64,000 nt of DNA, taken from an uncultured Bacillota bacterium. Its GTDB lineage: Bacteria > Bacillota > Clostridia > Christensenellales > QAND01. The stretch lies in NCBI GenBank assembly GCA_905188085.1, contig CAJJKN010000002.1, positions 186,001-250,000 on the forward strand, written 5' to 3'. How positions within the stretch are numbered: the stretch's first letter is position 1; every line of letters begins with the position of its first letter. The notes under the pieces were generated by a model that saw only the letters and a program-made list of their open reading frames with translations, was not told the DNA's origin and searched no databases. Made by a program: the position numbers and the translations under genes. Below are positions 23,455 to 31,623 of the stretch, piece after piece.

Positions 23455-26055
23455 ATGGCAAAGCTTTCTCCTATGATGCAGCAATATCTGCTGTTAAAAG
23501 AATCATATAAAGACTGCATTTTGATGTTCCGTTTGGGCGATTTTTACGAAATGTTTTTTGAAGACGCCAAAACGGCCAGCAGAGAATTGGAACTGGTGTT
23601 AACCGGGCGGGACTGCGGCCTGGAAGAGCGGGCGCCGATGTGCGGCGTGCCGTATCACAGTGTAAACAACTATATAAAAAAGCTGGTGGAAAACGGCTAT
23701 AAGGTGGCGATCTGCGAGCAGATGACAGACCCTGCCACCTCCAAGGGCCTGGTGGAACGGGAAATTGTGCGCGTGATTACCCCCGGCACGGTGATTGAAG
23801 AAAACATGCTGGAGCGGGAAAGCTGCCGCTATATTCTTTCCGTTTATTGGAAAAAGCCGATTTTGGGCTGCGCATGGTGCGATGTTTCCACCGGCGAATT
23901 TGTGGTGGACGAAATAAAATCCGCAGACATTGCCCAGGCTCTGGACCAGATTACCGGCCGATTGGATCCTGCGGAAATCATTACCGACGATGCAACGTAT
24001 CTGGCGGCGCTGACGACGTTGTCTCATTTAAAAGCGATGGTGACAACCCAGGGCGCCTGGAATTTTTCCAAACAGAGCGCGGAAGAATCGCTGCTAAAAC
24101 AATTTCATCAGCCGGATTTAAAGGCGCTGGGCCTTGAAAAGCGGCCGGTGGGCGTGCTGGCGGCCGGCGCGCTGAGCACCTATTTGATTCAAACGCAAAA
24201 GGTATCGCTGCTGCATATCAATCATCTGCAAAAGGCGGATGATTCCGAAGTGATGCAGCTGGATAAAAGCACAAAGCGAAACCTGGAATTGACGCAGCCC
24301 ATGATGGGCACCGGCAAAAAGGGAACGCTGTTTGGCGTGTTGGATAAAACGCGCACGGCGCAGGGAAGCAGGCTATTGAAACGATGGATTGAGCAGCCCT
24401 TGCAGAGCCTTTCCGCAATAGAACAGCGGCAAAACGGCGTGGCTTGTTTTTATGATAATTTTGCCTTGCGTGAACAGATCCGGACTTTGCTGGATAAGGT
24501 ATACGATTTAGAGCGGCTTTGCAGCAAAATTTCTTATCAAACGCTGAACGCAAGAGACGCCAAAGCGATTTGCCAATCGCTCTCGGTCATTCCGGAGATG
24601 AAAAAGGTTTTAGCCGAGGTCGATTGCCCGGAAATCAACGCCATTGCAGAGCGGCTGGATCCTATGGAGGCGCTGGTTTTACGGATAGACAGCGAATTGG
24701 TGGATGATCCGCCGATTTCCGTAAAAGAGGGCGGCTTGATAAAGCCCGGCTATCATGAAGAAGTGGACATGCTGAAAAGCGCGACCACAGACGGCAAGCA
24801 GTGGTTGGCCGAACTGGAGGCCAAAGAAAAAGAAGAAACCGGCATTAAAACTTTAAAAATCGGGTTTAACAAGGTTTTCGGCTATTATATTGAGGTGAGC
24901 AAAGGGCAGACGGACCAGGTGCCGTTTCGTTATGTGCGCAAGCAAACGCTGGTTAATGCCGAGCGGTATATCACAGATGAACTAAAACAGATGGAAGAGA
25001 CGCTTTTGGGCGCACAGGAGAAATGTATACGCCTGGAATATGCCCTGTTTACAGAGCTTCGGCAGGAGATCAGCAAGCATATTTTGGCTTTGCAGCGCAC
25101 CTCTAAGGCGTTGGCGCAGCTGGATGTGCTGCAGGCGCTGGCCTATGCCGCGCAGGAAAACCAATATATACGCCCGAAGATGAACCAAAACGGCAGCATT
25201 TCCATTGCCGAAGGGCGGCACCCCGTGGTGGAAAAAACCGTATCCGGGTTTGTGCCAAACAACGTTTCCATCAACCAGGATGATCAGCGGCTGTTGATCA
25301 TCACAGGACCGAACATGTCCGGGAAAAGCACATATATGCGCCAGGTGGCGGTGATTGTGCTGATGGCGCACATAGGCTCTTTTGTACCGGCGGACAAAGC
25401 AGACATTTGCCTGGTGGATCAGATTTTCACCCGCGTGGGCGCATCGGATGATTTGGCATCCGGCAGAAGCACGTTTATGGTGGAGATGACGGAAACGGCA
25501 AACATTTTGAACCATGCCACCAAAAACAGCTTGGTTTTGCTGGACGAAATCGGCCGGGGCACCAGCACGTTTGACGGCCTGTCCATTGCCTGGGCGGTTT
25601 CGGAATACCTTTGCAACCCGCAGACCCTGGGCGCCAAAACGCTGTTTGCCACGCATTATCATGAATTGGCCGGGCTTGAAAACACGCTGCCGGGCGTGAA
25701 AAACTATTGTGTATTGGCCAGGGAAATCGGCGATGAAATTGCGTTTTTGCACCGCATTTCTCCCGGCGCTACGGATAAGAGCTTTGGCATTGAAGTGGCC
25801 AAATTGGCCGGCGTGCCGAAACAGGTGGTAAAACGCGCGCGGGAAGTGCTGAATAATTTGCAGGATGTGAGCCTGGATCAGCATTTGGCGCCGGAAGAAC
25901 CGCATGAAAACGGGCAAATGGGGTTCACCGTCGGCAACGACCATACACAGGAGATTATGAAGCAACTGCGCGGTATGGATATGACGCAAATTACCCCCAT
26001 GCAGGCATTTGCCATTTTGCATGAGATGACATTACAGGCAAACGGAGTCAAATAA
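23455..26055 (+). CDS. mutS: DNA mismatch repair protein MutS
   Basis: Recognises mispaired bases and starts repair. 866 residues, normal length. Mismatch-reading FYE motif in FRLGDFYEMF near residue 30, connector, lever and clamp domains, then an ABC-type ATPase with Walker A GPNMSGKST (about 619-627), Walker B LVLLDEIGRGTSTFDG and an HATHYHE-like switch (FATHYHEL). CCGGAGG precedes ATG 23455. mutL follows after one base. Confidence 0.98.
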   Translation: MAKLSPMMQQYLLLKESYKDCILMFRLGDFYEMFFEDAKTASRELELVLTGRDCGLEERAPMCGVPYHSVNNYIKKLVENGYKVAICEQMTDPATSKGLVEREIVRVITPGTVIEENMLERESCRYILSVYWKKPILGCAWCDVSTGEFVVDEIKSADIAQALDQITGRLDPAEIITDDATYLAALTTLSHLKAMVTTQGAWNFSKQSAEESLLKQFHQPDLKALGLEKRPVGVLAAGALSTYLIQTQKVSLLHINHLQKADDSEVMQLDKSTKRNLELTQPMMGTGKKGTLFGVLDKTRTAQGSRLLKRWIEQPLQSLSAIEQRQNGVACFYDNFALREQIRTLLDKVYDLERLCSKISYQTLNARDAKAICQSLSVIPEMKKVLAEVDCPEINAIAERLDPMEALVLRIDSELVDDPPISVKEGGLIKPGYHEEVDMLKSATTDGKQWLAELEAKEKEETGIKTLKIGFNKVFGYYIEVSKGQTDQVPFRYVRKQTLVNAERYITDELKQMEETLLGAQEKCIRLEYALFTELRQEISKHILALQRTSKALAQLDVLQALAYAAQENQYIRPKMNQNGSISIAEGRHPVVEKTVSGFVPNNVSINQDDQRLLIITGPNMSGKSTYMRQVAVIVLMAHIGSFVPADKADICLVDQIFTRVGASDDLASGRSTFMVEMTETANILNHATKNSLVLLDEIGRGTSTFDGLSIAWAVSEYLCNPQTLGAKTLFATHYHELAGLENTLPGVKNYCVLAREIGDEIAFLHRISPGATDKSFGIEVAKLAGVPKQVVKRAREVLNNLQDVSLDQHLAPEEPHENGQMGFTVGNDHTQEIMKQLRGMDMTQITPMQAFAILHEMTLQANGVK

Positions 26056-26056
26056 A

Positions 26057-27949
26057 ATGCGTATACAATTATTGGATGAATCCACAAGCAACCGCATTGC
26101 CGCCGGCGAAGTGGTGGAGCGGCCTGCTTCCGTGGTAAAAGAGCTTGTGGAAAACGCCCTGGATGCAGGGGCCGGTTCCATCAGCGTTGAAATAGCAAGC
26201 GGCGGGCTGTCGCTCATTCGCATTGTGGATAACGGTTCCGGGATACACCCGGATGATTTGTCGCTGGCGTTTATGCGGCATGCCACCGGGAAAATACGCA
26301 GCGGAGATTCGCTTATGGGCATTGAAACCATGGGCTTTCGCGGCGAAGCGCTTTCCAGCATTGCCGCAGTTTCCAGAGTTACGCTATCCTCCCGCCAAAA
26401 GGGAGCGGAACTCGGCTCCTCCATTTCTTTAGAGGGCGGCAAGGTGAAAGACCAAGGGCCGGCAGGCTGCCCGGAAGGCACCAGCATTACCGTGCAGGAT
26501 TTGTTTTTCAATACGCCGGCCAGGTTGAAATTTGTAAAGTCCGCTTCTGTTGAGGCGGCTAGAGTTTCGGATGTTATTTTGCGCACGATTTTGGCGCATC
26601 CGGAGGTATCCATCCGGTTTGTGAACAACCATAAGATGATTTATCATAGCCCCGGCAGCGGACTGAAAGACGCGATTCTTTCCGTATACGGAACGCAAAT
26701 TGCAAACCAGCTGCTGCCGGTGGAAATGGAAAAGGATTCTATTTTCGTAAACGGCTATATCGGCGCGCAGGAGCTTTCCAGGCAATCGCATGCGGGGCAA
26801 ACGCTGATTGTAAATGGGCGCGTGATTCAAAGTAAACTTTTGTCCGAAGCGGTGCAAAAGGGCTATGGGCAGTCTCTTATGATCGGCCGCTTCCCGTTTT
26901 TTGTATTGAACATCGGGCTGCCGTTTGCCAGCGTGGATGTGAATGTGCATCCGCAGAAAACAGAGGTTCGTTTTGCAGATCCGCTGGCGATCGGTCAGTG
27001 TATAACGGAGGCTGTTTCCCGGGCGGTTTCGGCAAAACAGCCGGCGCAAACGAAGGCGTTTGCATATCAACCGCCACAGCCGCAGGCAGAAAACAGCCCG
27101 GGCGAACCCCCCATAAAAACGCCGGAGCAGGTGGAATTTTCCGCGCCGAAACCGGAGCCCTTGCCCCAAGAGGAAACGATTGATTATACCAAGCAAACTT
27201 TGCAGCAGTCCGATCGATTGCATACGGACAGTGTGAGTTTTCGCCTGTCTTCGCAGCAGGATGTGTTTCGGGAAGATGCAGGCGTTTGGACGCCAAAACT
27301 TGGCAATGCCAAAAAACAGGAGCAACAGGCAGCACCGGAAAAACTGCCGTTGCAGGCAGAGCGGCATTCGCTGGGACAAGCGCCGCTTGTGTTGGGGCAG
27401 TTGTTTGAAACGTATTTATTGGTGCAATCCCAAAACGATTTTTATATCCTGGATCAGCATGCCGGCCACGAACGGCTGACCTATGATGCGTACAAGCAGC
27501 AGATTTTGCAAAGCGAAATCGCTTCGCAGCCGCTTTTGGTGCCGGATATTTTACAGCTGACTTTTGCGGAGATGGAGGCGTTTTCCGATCATCAGGAAAC
27601 GTTTTCCCAATTGGGCTTTGATGTGGCCGCGTTCGGGGAACGGGAAGTGATTGTGCGCGCCTATCCGCTGGTGCTTGGCAAAGTGGCGCTGGCACAGTTT
27701 TTCACCGATGTTTTGGACCATATTTTCAACGGGCAGAATGTAAAGATGACCGATATGATTATGGATAAACTCATTCGCTCCGCCTGCCGCCACAGCATAA
27801 AAGCAGGCGATGCGTTGGAGGCCAAAGAGATGGAAAGCCTGGTGGCGATGCTGCAAAACAACGATCAGCTGACCTGCCCGCACGGTAGGCCGATTGCCAT
27901 CAAAATTTCAAAAACGGAATTGGAAAAAAGGTTTGGAAGATTGGTATGA
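26057..27949 (+). CDS. mutL: DNA mismatch repair protein MutL (endonuclease type)
   Basis: Links mismatch recognition to strand removal. 630 residues. The GHKL ATPase has ELVENALDAG (about 31-40), DNGSGI, GFRGEALSS and FFNTPAR. A Pro/Gln-rich linker (about 320-440) joins the C-terminal dimerisation/nuclease domain. The metal-binding endonuclease motif of MutL homologues that lack MutH, DQHAx2Ex4E, reads DQHAGHERLTYD (466-477), so the last Glu is Asp. The ACRHSIKAGD and CPHGRP motifs complete the site. The stop overlaps miaA by 4 bp. Confidence 0.97.
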   Translation: MRIQLLDESTSNRIAAGEVVERPASVVKELVENALDAGAGSISVEIASGGLSLIRIVDNGSGIHPDDLSLAFMRHATGKIRSGDSLMGIETMGFRGEALSSIAAVSRVTLSSRQKGAELGSSISLEGGKVKDQGPAGCPEGTSITVQDLFFNTPARLKFVKSASVEAARVSDVILRTILAHPEVSIRFVNNHKMIYHSPGSGLKDAILSVYGTQIANQLLPVEMEKDSIFVNGYIGAQELSRQSHAGQTLIVNGRVIQSKLLSEAVQKGYGQSLMIGRFPFFVLNIGLPFASVDVNVHPQKTEVRFADPLAIGQCITEAVSRAVSAKQPAQTKAFAYQPPQPQAENSPGEPPIKTPEQVEFSAPKPEPLPQEETIDYTKQTLQQSDRLHTDSVSFRLSSQQDVFREDAGVWTPKLGNAKKQEQQAAPEKLPLQAERHSLGQAPLVLGQLFETYLLVQSQNDFYILDQHAGHERLTYDAYKQQILQSEIASQPLLVPDILQLTFAEMEAFSDHQETFSQLGFDVAAFGEREVIVRAYPLVLGKVALAQFFTDVLDHIFNGQNVKMTDMIMDKLIRSACRHSIKAGDALEAKEMESLVAMLQNNDQLTCPHGRPIAIKISKTELEKRFGRLV

Positions 27950-28905
27950 ACGAGCGCAAAAAGAAAAAGCCGCTGATTGCGGTTGTAGGGCCGACGGCCT
28001 CGGGGAAAACATCCCTTGCCATTGAGCTTGCCAAAAAATTCAACGGCGAAATTATCAGCGCGGATTCCATGCAGGTGTATAAAGAGATGAACATCGGCAC
28101 GGCCAAACCCAGCATGGAAGAGCGGCAGGGCATTGCCCATTATATGATGGATGTCGTTTCCGTTTGCCAAGAATATACCGTAGGGCAATATCAAAAACAG
28201 GCAACTCAATGTATTGACGATGTTTACAATGCGGGTAAACAACCCATTCTTTGCGGAGGAACAGGACTTTACATTCGTTCAATTCTTCATCCGATGCAAT
28301 TTTCAAATGCTGAGGGAAATCCGAAGATTCGTCAAAATCTACAAGAATTTGTCAATCAATATGGAAATAAAGCTTTACATTTAAAACTGAAAAAAGTTGA
28401 TCCGGAGTCGGCACAAAGATTGCATGAAAACGACGTAAAAAGGGTGATTCGCGCGCTGGAAATCTTTGAATTGACGGGGCAGCCTTATAGCAGCTATAAC
28501 CGTGATTTTCAATCGCTGAAAAAAGATGATAGATACCAAACACTTATCCTTGGCTTACAATGGCCGCGGGATGTTTTGGTGGAACGAATCCGAAAACGCA
28601 TAGATATTATGGTTGACAATGGATTGATTGAAGAAGCAAAAATGATTTACAATCTGCATTTGCCGGCCAATATTCCCTCTTTGCAGGGCATTGGATACAG
28701 GCAGCTGTTTCCTTATTTTGAAGGCACAGGCAGCAAGGAAAAAGCGCTGGAAGATATTTTTATCCAAAGCAGGCAATATGCAAAACGCCAGATGACCTGG
28801 TTTCGCAACCAGGAAAAGGTGTGCTGGATAGATGCCTATTCGGCCGATCCTTATCCCGAAGCGCAGGTGCTGGTGGAAAAGTTTTTATCAGAGCATGGCG
28901 AATGA
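27946..28905 (+). CDS. miaA: tRNA dimethylallyltransferase
   Basis: Adds a dimethylallyl group to A37 of tRNAs reading UNN codons; MiaB then methylthiolates it. 319 residues. P-loop GPTASGKTSL (residues ~13-22), the SADSMQVYKEMNIGTAKP region, GGTGLYIRS, and the tRNA-binding part (QGIGYRQLFPYF). Begins in an ATGA overlap with mutL. Bases of about 28185-28440 are visibly more AT-rich (CAAT, TTTA, AAAT codons) than both ends, while the protein stays normal. Confidence 0.96.
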   Translation: MNERKKKKPLIAVVGPTASGKTSLAIELAKKFNGEIISADSMQVYKEMNIGTAKPSMEERQGIAHYMMDVVSVCQEYTVGQYQKQATQCIDDVYNAGKQPILCGGTGLYIRSILHPMQFSNAEGNPKIRQNLQEFVNQYGNKALHLKLKKVDPESAQRLHENDVKRVIRALEIFELTGQPYSSYNRDFQSLKKDDRYQTLILGLQWPRDVLVERIRKRIDIMVDNGLIEEAKMIYNLHLPANIPSLQGIGYRQLFPYFEGTGSKEKALEDIFIQSRQYAKRQMTWFRNQEKVCWIDAYSADPYPEAQVLVEKFLSEHGE

Positions 28906-28975
28906 ATTGTACACACCGTACCGGCCGGCATATCGGCCATAAAAATATACAAAAGAGAATGTATCAAAGGGGATC

Positions 28976-30250
28976 ATGAAAATGAACACGATTTCTTCGT
29001 TGCTGGGCATTTCCGATGAGGCGGAAGCCCTGATTTTACAATGCGAAGCACAGCTTACCAAAGAGTTTGCCGCCGTGGAAGAGATGGCACGCTATAACCA
29101 GGCAAAGGTGCTCAAGGCCTTTGCGGATTGCGGGATTCAGGCCGCGCATTTTGTTTGCAGCAGCGGCTATGGCTATGACGATATCGGCAGAGACACGTTA
29201 GAGCGCCTTTTTGCCAAAGCTTTTGGCTGCGAAGACGCGATTGTGCGTCCGCAGATTGTTTCCGGCACGCATGCCTTGGCCATTGCGCTGCAAGGCCTGT
29301 TGGCGCCCGGCGATACGCTGTGCTATGTGACCGGCAAGCCTTACGATACGCTGGAACAGGTCATCGGCCTGGAGGATACGCCCGGTTCTTTGATGCGCAG
29401 CGGCGTTTCCTATAAGCAAATTGAACTGACGGAAGAAAGCGGCTTGGATTTTGCGGCGATTGAAAAAGCGTTGAAGGAAGATCCGTCCATCCGCGTGATT
29501 GCGGCCCAGCGCAGCGCCGGCTATGCATGGCGAAAAAGCTTGCCTGTGGAGGAGATTGCGCGCCTTTGCGAACTGGTACACAGCATAAACCCAGATACGA
29601 TGGTGTTTGTGGACAACTGCTATGGCGAATTTACCCAGGAAAAAGAGCCTGTGGCGGTGGGGGCAGACGCTATGGCCGGTTCATTGATCAAAAACCCCGG
29701 CGGCGGCATTGCGCCCACTGGCGGATACATCGCAGGCACAAAGGCGGCCATTGAAAAGATGGAGCATGCGCTCACAGCGCCCGGGATTGGGCGGGCCTGC
29801 GGCTCGTATGAGGCTTCGTATCGGCCGTTTTACCAGGGCTTTTTCCTGGCGCCCACGGTTACGGCCAGCGCAGTGAAAACCGCTATTTTGTTTGCCAAGG
29901 TTTTTGAAACGTTGAATTATAAAGTGAATCCGCCATCCTGTGCCGAGCGAAGCGACATCATTCAGTCCATTGCTTTTGAAAAGCCGGAACCGCTTTTGGC
30001 TTTTTGCCGCTCCATCCAAAAGGCGTCTCCGGTGGATTCCATGGCAACGCCGGAACCGTGGGCTATGCCCGGTTATACGCATGAGGTCGTGATGGCGGCC
30101 GGCGCCTTTGTGCAGGGCTCATCCATTGAATTATCGGCGGACGCGCCGATGGTAGACCCCTATATCTGCTATTTCCAGGGCGGGCTCACCTATGAACACG
30201 GGCGCATCGGCTGTTTGTATGCGGCGGACGCAGTGCTCAAACAGCGATAA
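28976..30250 (+). CDS. YnbB-type PLP-dependent lyase (methionine gamma-lyase family, 'aluminum resistance protein')
   Basis: A fold-type I PLP enzyme of the Cys/Met-metabolism group. 424 residues; the probable PLP lysine is K239 in GSLIKNPGGG, and the glycine-rich SGTHALAIAL segment lies near residue 100. In Bacillus the homologue ynbB also follows the hfq/miaA region, which fits the miaA neighbour here. True substrate unknown. AAAGGGG precedes ATG 28976 by 4 bp and ATG 28982 by 10 bp, so the second may be the real start. A terminator follows. Confidence 0.88.
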   Translation: MKMNTISSLLGISDEAEALILQCEAQLTKEFAAVEEMARYNQAKVLKAFADCGIQAAHFVCSSGYGYDDIGRDTLERLFAKAFGCEDAIVRPQIVSGTHALAIALQGLLAPGDTLCYVTGKPYDTLEQVIGLEDTPGSLMRSGVSYKQIELTEESGLDFAAIEKALKEDPSIRVIAAQRSAGYAWRKSLPVEEIARLCELVHSINPDTMVFVDNCYGEFTQEKEPVAVGADAMAGSLIKNPGGGIAPTGGYIAGTKAAIEKMEHALTAPGIGRACGSYEASYRPFYQGFFLAPTVTASAVKTAILFAKVFETLNYKVNPPSCAERSDIIQSIAFEKPEPLLAFCRSIQKASPVDSMATPEPWAMPGYTHEVVMAAGAFVQGSSIELSADAPMVDPYICYFQGGLTYEHGRIGCLYAADAVLKQR

Positions 30251-30253
30251 AAA

Positions 30254-30296
30254 GAGATAAAAAAGGGCTTTCTTGGATGAAAGCTCTTTTTTTCTT
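30254..30296 (+). terminator. Terminator after the YnbB-type gene
   Basis: Stem AAAAAGGGCTTTC / GAAAGCTCTTTTT with a TTGGAT loop, followed by T-run. Confidence 0.85.
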
Positions 30297-30307
30297 GGAA
30301 AAAACAC

Positions 30308-30355
30308 ATGGAAACGTGGTACAAGCGTTGATCTAATTTTGACAGATACGAGGCG
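30308..30355 (+). repeat. Direct repeat, copy 1
   Basis: About 46-48 bp starting ATGGAAACGTGGTACAA and running to the ACAGATACG region; it matches copy 2 at 30489 with one single-base gap near the middle and a few substitutions. Confidence 0.75.
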
Positions 30356-30399
30356 TATGCTAAAACAAACTCCGCCTATGCACACTCTCGGCTTACCTG

Positions 30400-30609
30400 G
30401 ATGACATAAGGGAAGGACGGCCGTGAAATTGTCGAAGGGGATGTGGTTATCACAGGCCGGATAATGGCGGTGCTAAGCGCCTTTTTGTATGGAAACGTGG
30501 TACAAAGCGTTGATCCAATTTCGGCAGATACGGCGAAATTCAAAGCGCAGATCGGGCAGCAATTTTCAAAGGCAAAAGCGCGCATTGCGATAGGGGAGCT
30601 GATATAAAA
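30400..30609 (+). pseudogene. Remnant of an unknown gene, 3' end
   Basis: An open frame of about 64 codons ending at TAA near 30607 reads GREIVEGDVVITGRIMAV, LSAFLYGNVVQSVDPIS and ends KARIAIGELI. It has no ribosome binding site and is preceded by an in-frame TAA, while the repeat copy upstream (30308-30355) carries a one-base deletion and stops in the same relative frame. This looks like a tandemly duplicated gene that has decayed. The family was not recognised. Confidence 0.45.
30489..30535 (+). repeat. Direct repeat, copy 2
   Basis: Second copy, 181 bp downstream of copy 1, in the readable frame of the gene remnant. Confidence 0.75.
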
Positions 30610-30623
30610 GGGAAGCCATTGGG

Positions 30624-30664
30624 AAAAAACAACCCCCTCCGCCAACAAACCAGCGAAGGGGGTA
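30624..30664 (-). terminator. Terminator after lexA
   Basis: On the minus strand ACCCCCTT pairs with AGGGGGTT, with an inner imperfect stem, followed by GTTTTTTCCC. It lies 17 bp past the lexA stop codon. Confidence 0.7.
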
Positions 30665-30680
30665 AACCAATTTGCAAAAA

Positions 30681-31301
30681 TCAGTAATTGCGAATTAACC
30701 CGATGACTTTGCCTAAAATTTGCACATTATCAAAATACATCGGTTCCATCAAATCATTTTCAGGCTGAAGGCGAATGCGGTCTTTTTCTTTGAAAAAGCG
30801 TTTACAGGTAGCCTCGTTTTCGATCATCGCCACAATGATATCGCCGTTTTCGGCAACCTGCGTTTGGCGCACAATGATCTTATCTCCGTTTAAAATGCCG
30901 GCCTTGATCATGCTTTCGCCTCGGATTTCCAGAGCAAAGGTGTTTTTATCATCATACGGCACCATGCTTTTGGGCATGGGCAGATATTCTTCCAGATTTT
31001 CCTCTGCCAAAATGGGCTGCCCGGCCGCCACTTGCCCCAACAGCGGCACATTGACTGCCGAAACAAAGGATTCCTCCGGTAAGCCGTTGTCCTCTTCAAT
31101 TAACTCGATGGCGCGTGTTTTGGAAGGATCGCGGCGAATATAGCCGTTTTTCTCCAGGCGCTCTAAATAACCATGCGCCGTGGAGGTGGATTTTAGCCCC
31201 AGCCCCTGACAAATATCACGCACTGCCGGGGGATAGCCGTGCTCTCTGGTAAACGACCGAATATACTCTAAAACACGTTGTTGTTTTGCGCTGATTGCCA
31301 T
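30681..31301 (-). CDS. lexA: SOS repressor LexA
   Basis: Represses SOS genes and cleaves itself when stimulated by RecA filaments. 206 residues: a winged helix-turn-helix (residues 1-65, GYPPAVRDICQGLGLKS), the self-cleavage site A93-G94 in VAAGQP, and a serine/lysine dyad S130 (RGESM) and K167 (ATCKRF). The S-K spacing of 37 is that of E. coli LexA. AAAGGAG precedes the ATG ending at 31301. Autoregulated by the box at 31348-31361. Next gene downstream on the same strand is absent; a terminator follows. Confidence 0.97.
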   Translation of the reverse strand: MAISAKQQRVLEYIRSFTREHGYPPAVRDICQGLGLKSTSTAHGYLERLEKNGYIRRDPSKTRAIELIEEDNGLPEESFVSAVNVPLLGQVAAGQPILAEENLEEYLPMPKSMVPYDDKNTFALEIRGESMIKAGILNGDKIIVRQTQVAENGDIIVAMIENEATCKRFFKEKDRIRLQPENDLMEPMYFDNVQILGKVIGLIRNY

Positions 31302-31336
31302 ATAAAGAAACTCCTTTCCTTGGCGTTCCTAGGGAT

Positions 31337-31365
31337 AGTATATCACACGAACATTCGTTCCTCAA
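31337..31365 (-). promoter_or_regulatory. lexA promoter with LexA box in the spacer
   Basis: On the minus strand -35 TTGAGG (31365-31360), 17-bp spacer, -10 TATACT (31342-31337). The operator GAACGAATGTTC (31360-31349) occupies the spacer. 26 of 29 positions equal the recA promoter. Confidence 0.9.
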
Positions 31366-31371
31366 TACTTT

Positions 31372-31400
31372 TTGAAACCTTTTTTACAATATGGTATACT
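31372..31400 (+). promoter_or_regulatory. Promoter of the Cys-rich small protein
   Basis: -35 TTGAAA (31372-31377), 17-bp spacer, -10 TATACT (31395-31400) preceded by TGg. It diverges from lexA, and the lexA operator lies 11 bp upstream of this -35. Confidence 0.75.
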
Positions 31401-31425
31401 AACAAAAGAAAGGGAGGATGAATCT

Positions 31426-31623
31426 ATGCCGGAATGCACCTTGTATGAAAAAGAGTGTGATTTGTGCGGGCAGTGCGATGATTATTGCCCTACAAAGCAT
31501 AAGCTTTGCGATAATTGTTTTGAATGTCTGGAGGAGCCGTCGGAGGATTTTGCGAAAATTCAAATTGACGCCATCATCATGGACGACAAAACCCAAAAGG
31601 GAACAGAGCCTAAAAAAAGCTGA
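31426..31623 (+). CDS. Cys-rich small protein with ferredoxin-like CxxCxxCxxxCP motif
   Basis: 65 residues with eight cysteines. C11, C14, C17 and C21-Pro form CxxCxxCxxxCP, the classic [4Fe-4S] ferredoxin ligand pattern; C28, C31, C34 (CDNCFEC) and C4 could complete a second site or bind zinc. The C-terminal 30 residues are acidic then basic (KKS end). ATG 31426 follows GGGAGG at 8 bp. It has its own promoter and is transcribed divergently from lexA. Function unknown: a metal-binding regulator, an electron carrier or a zinc-ribbon protein are all possible. Confidence 0.75.
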   Translation: MPECTLYEKECDLCGQCDDYCPTKHKLCDNCFECLEEPSEDFAKIQIDAIIMDDKTQKGTEPKKS

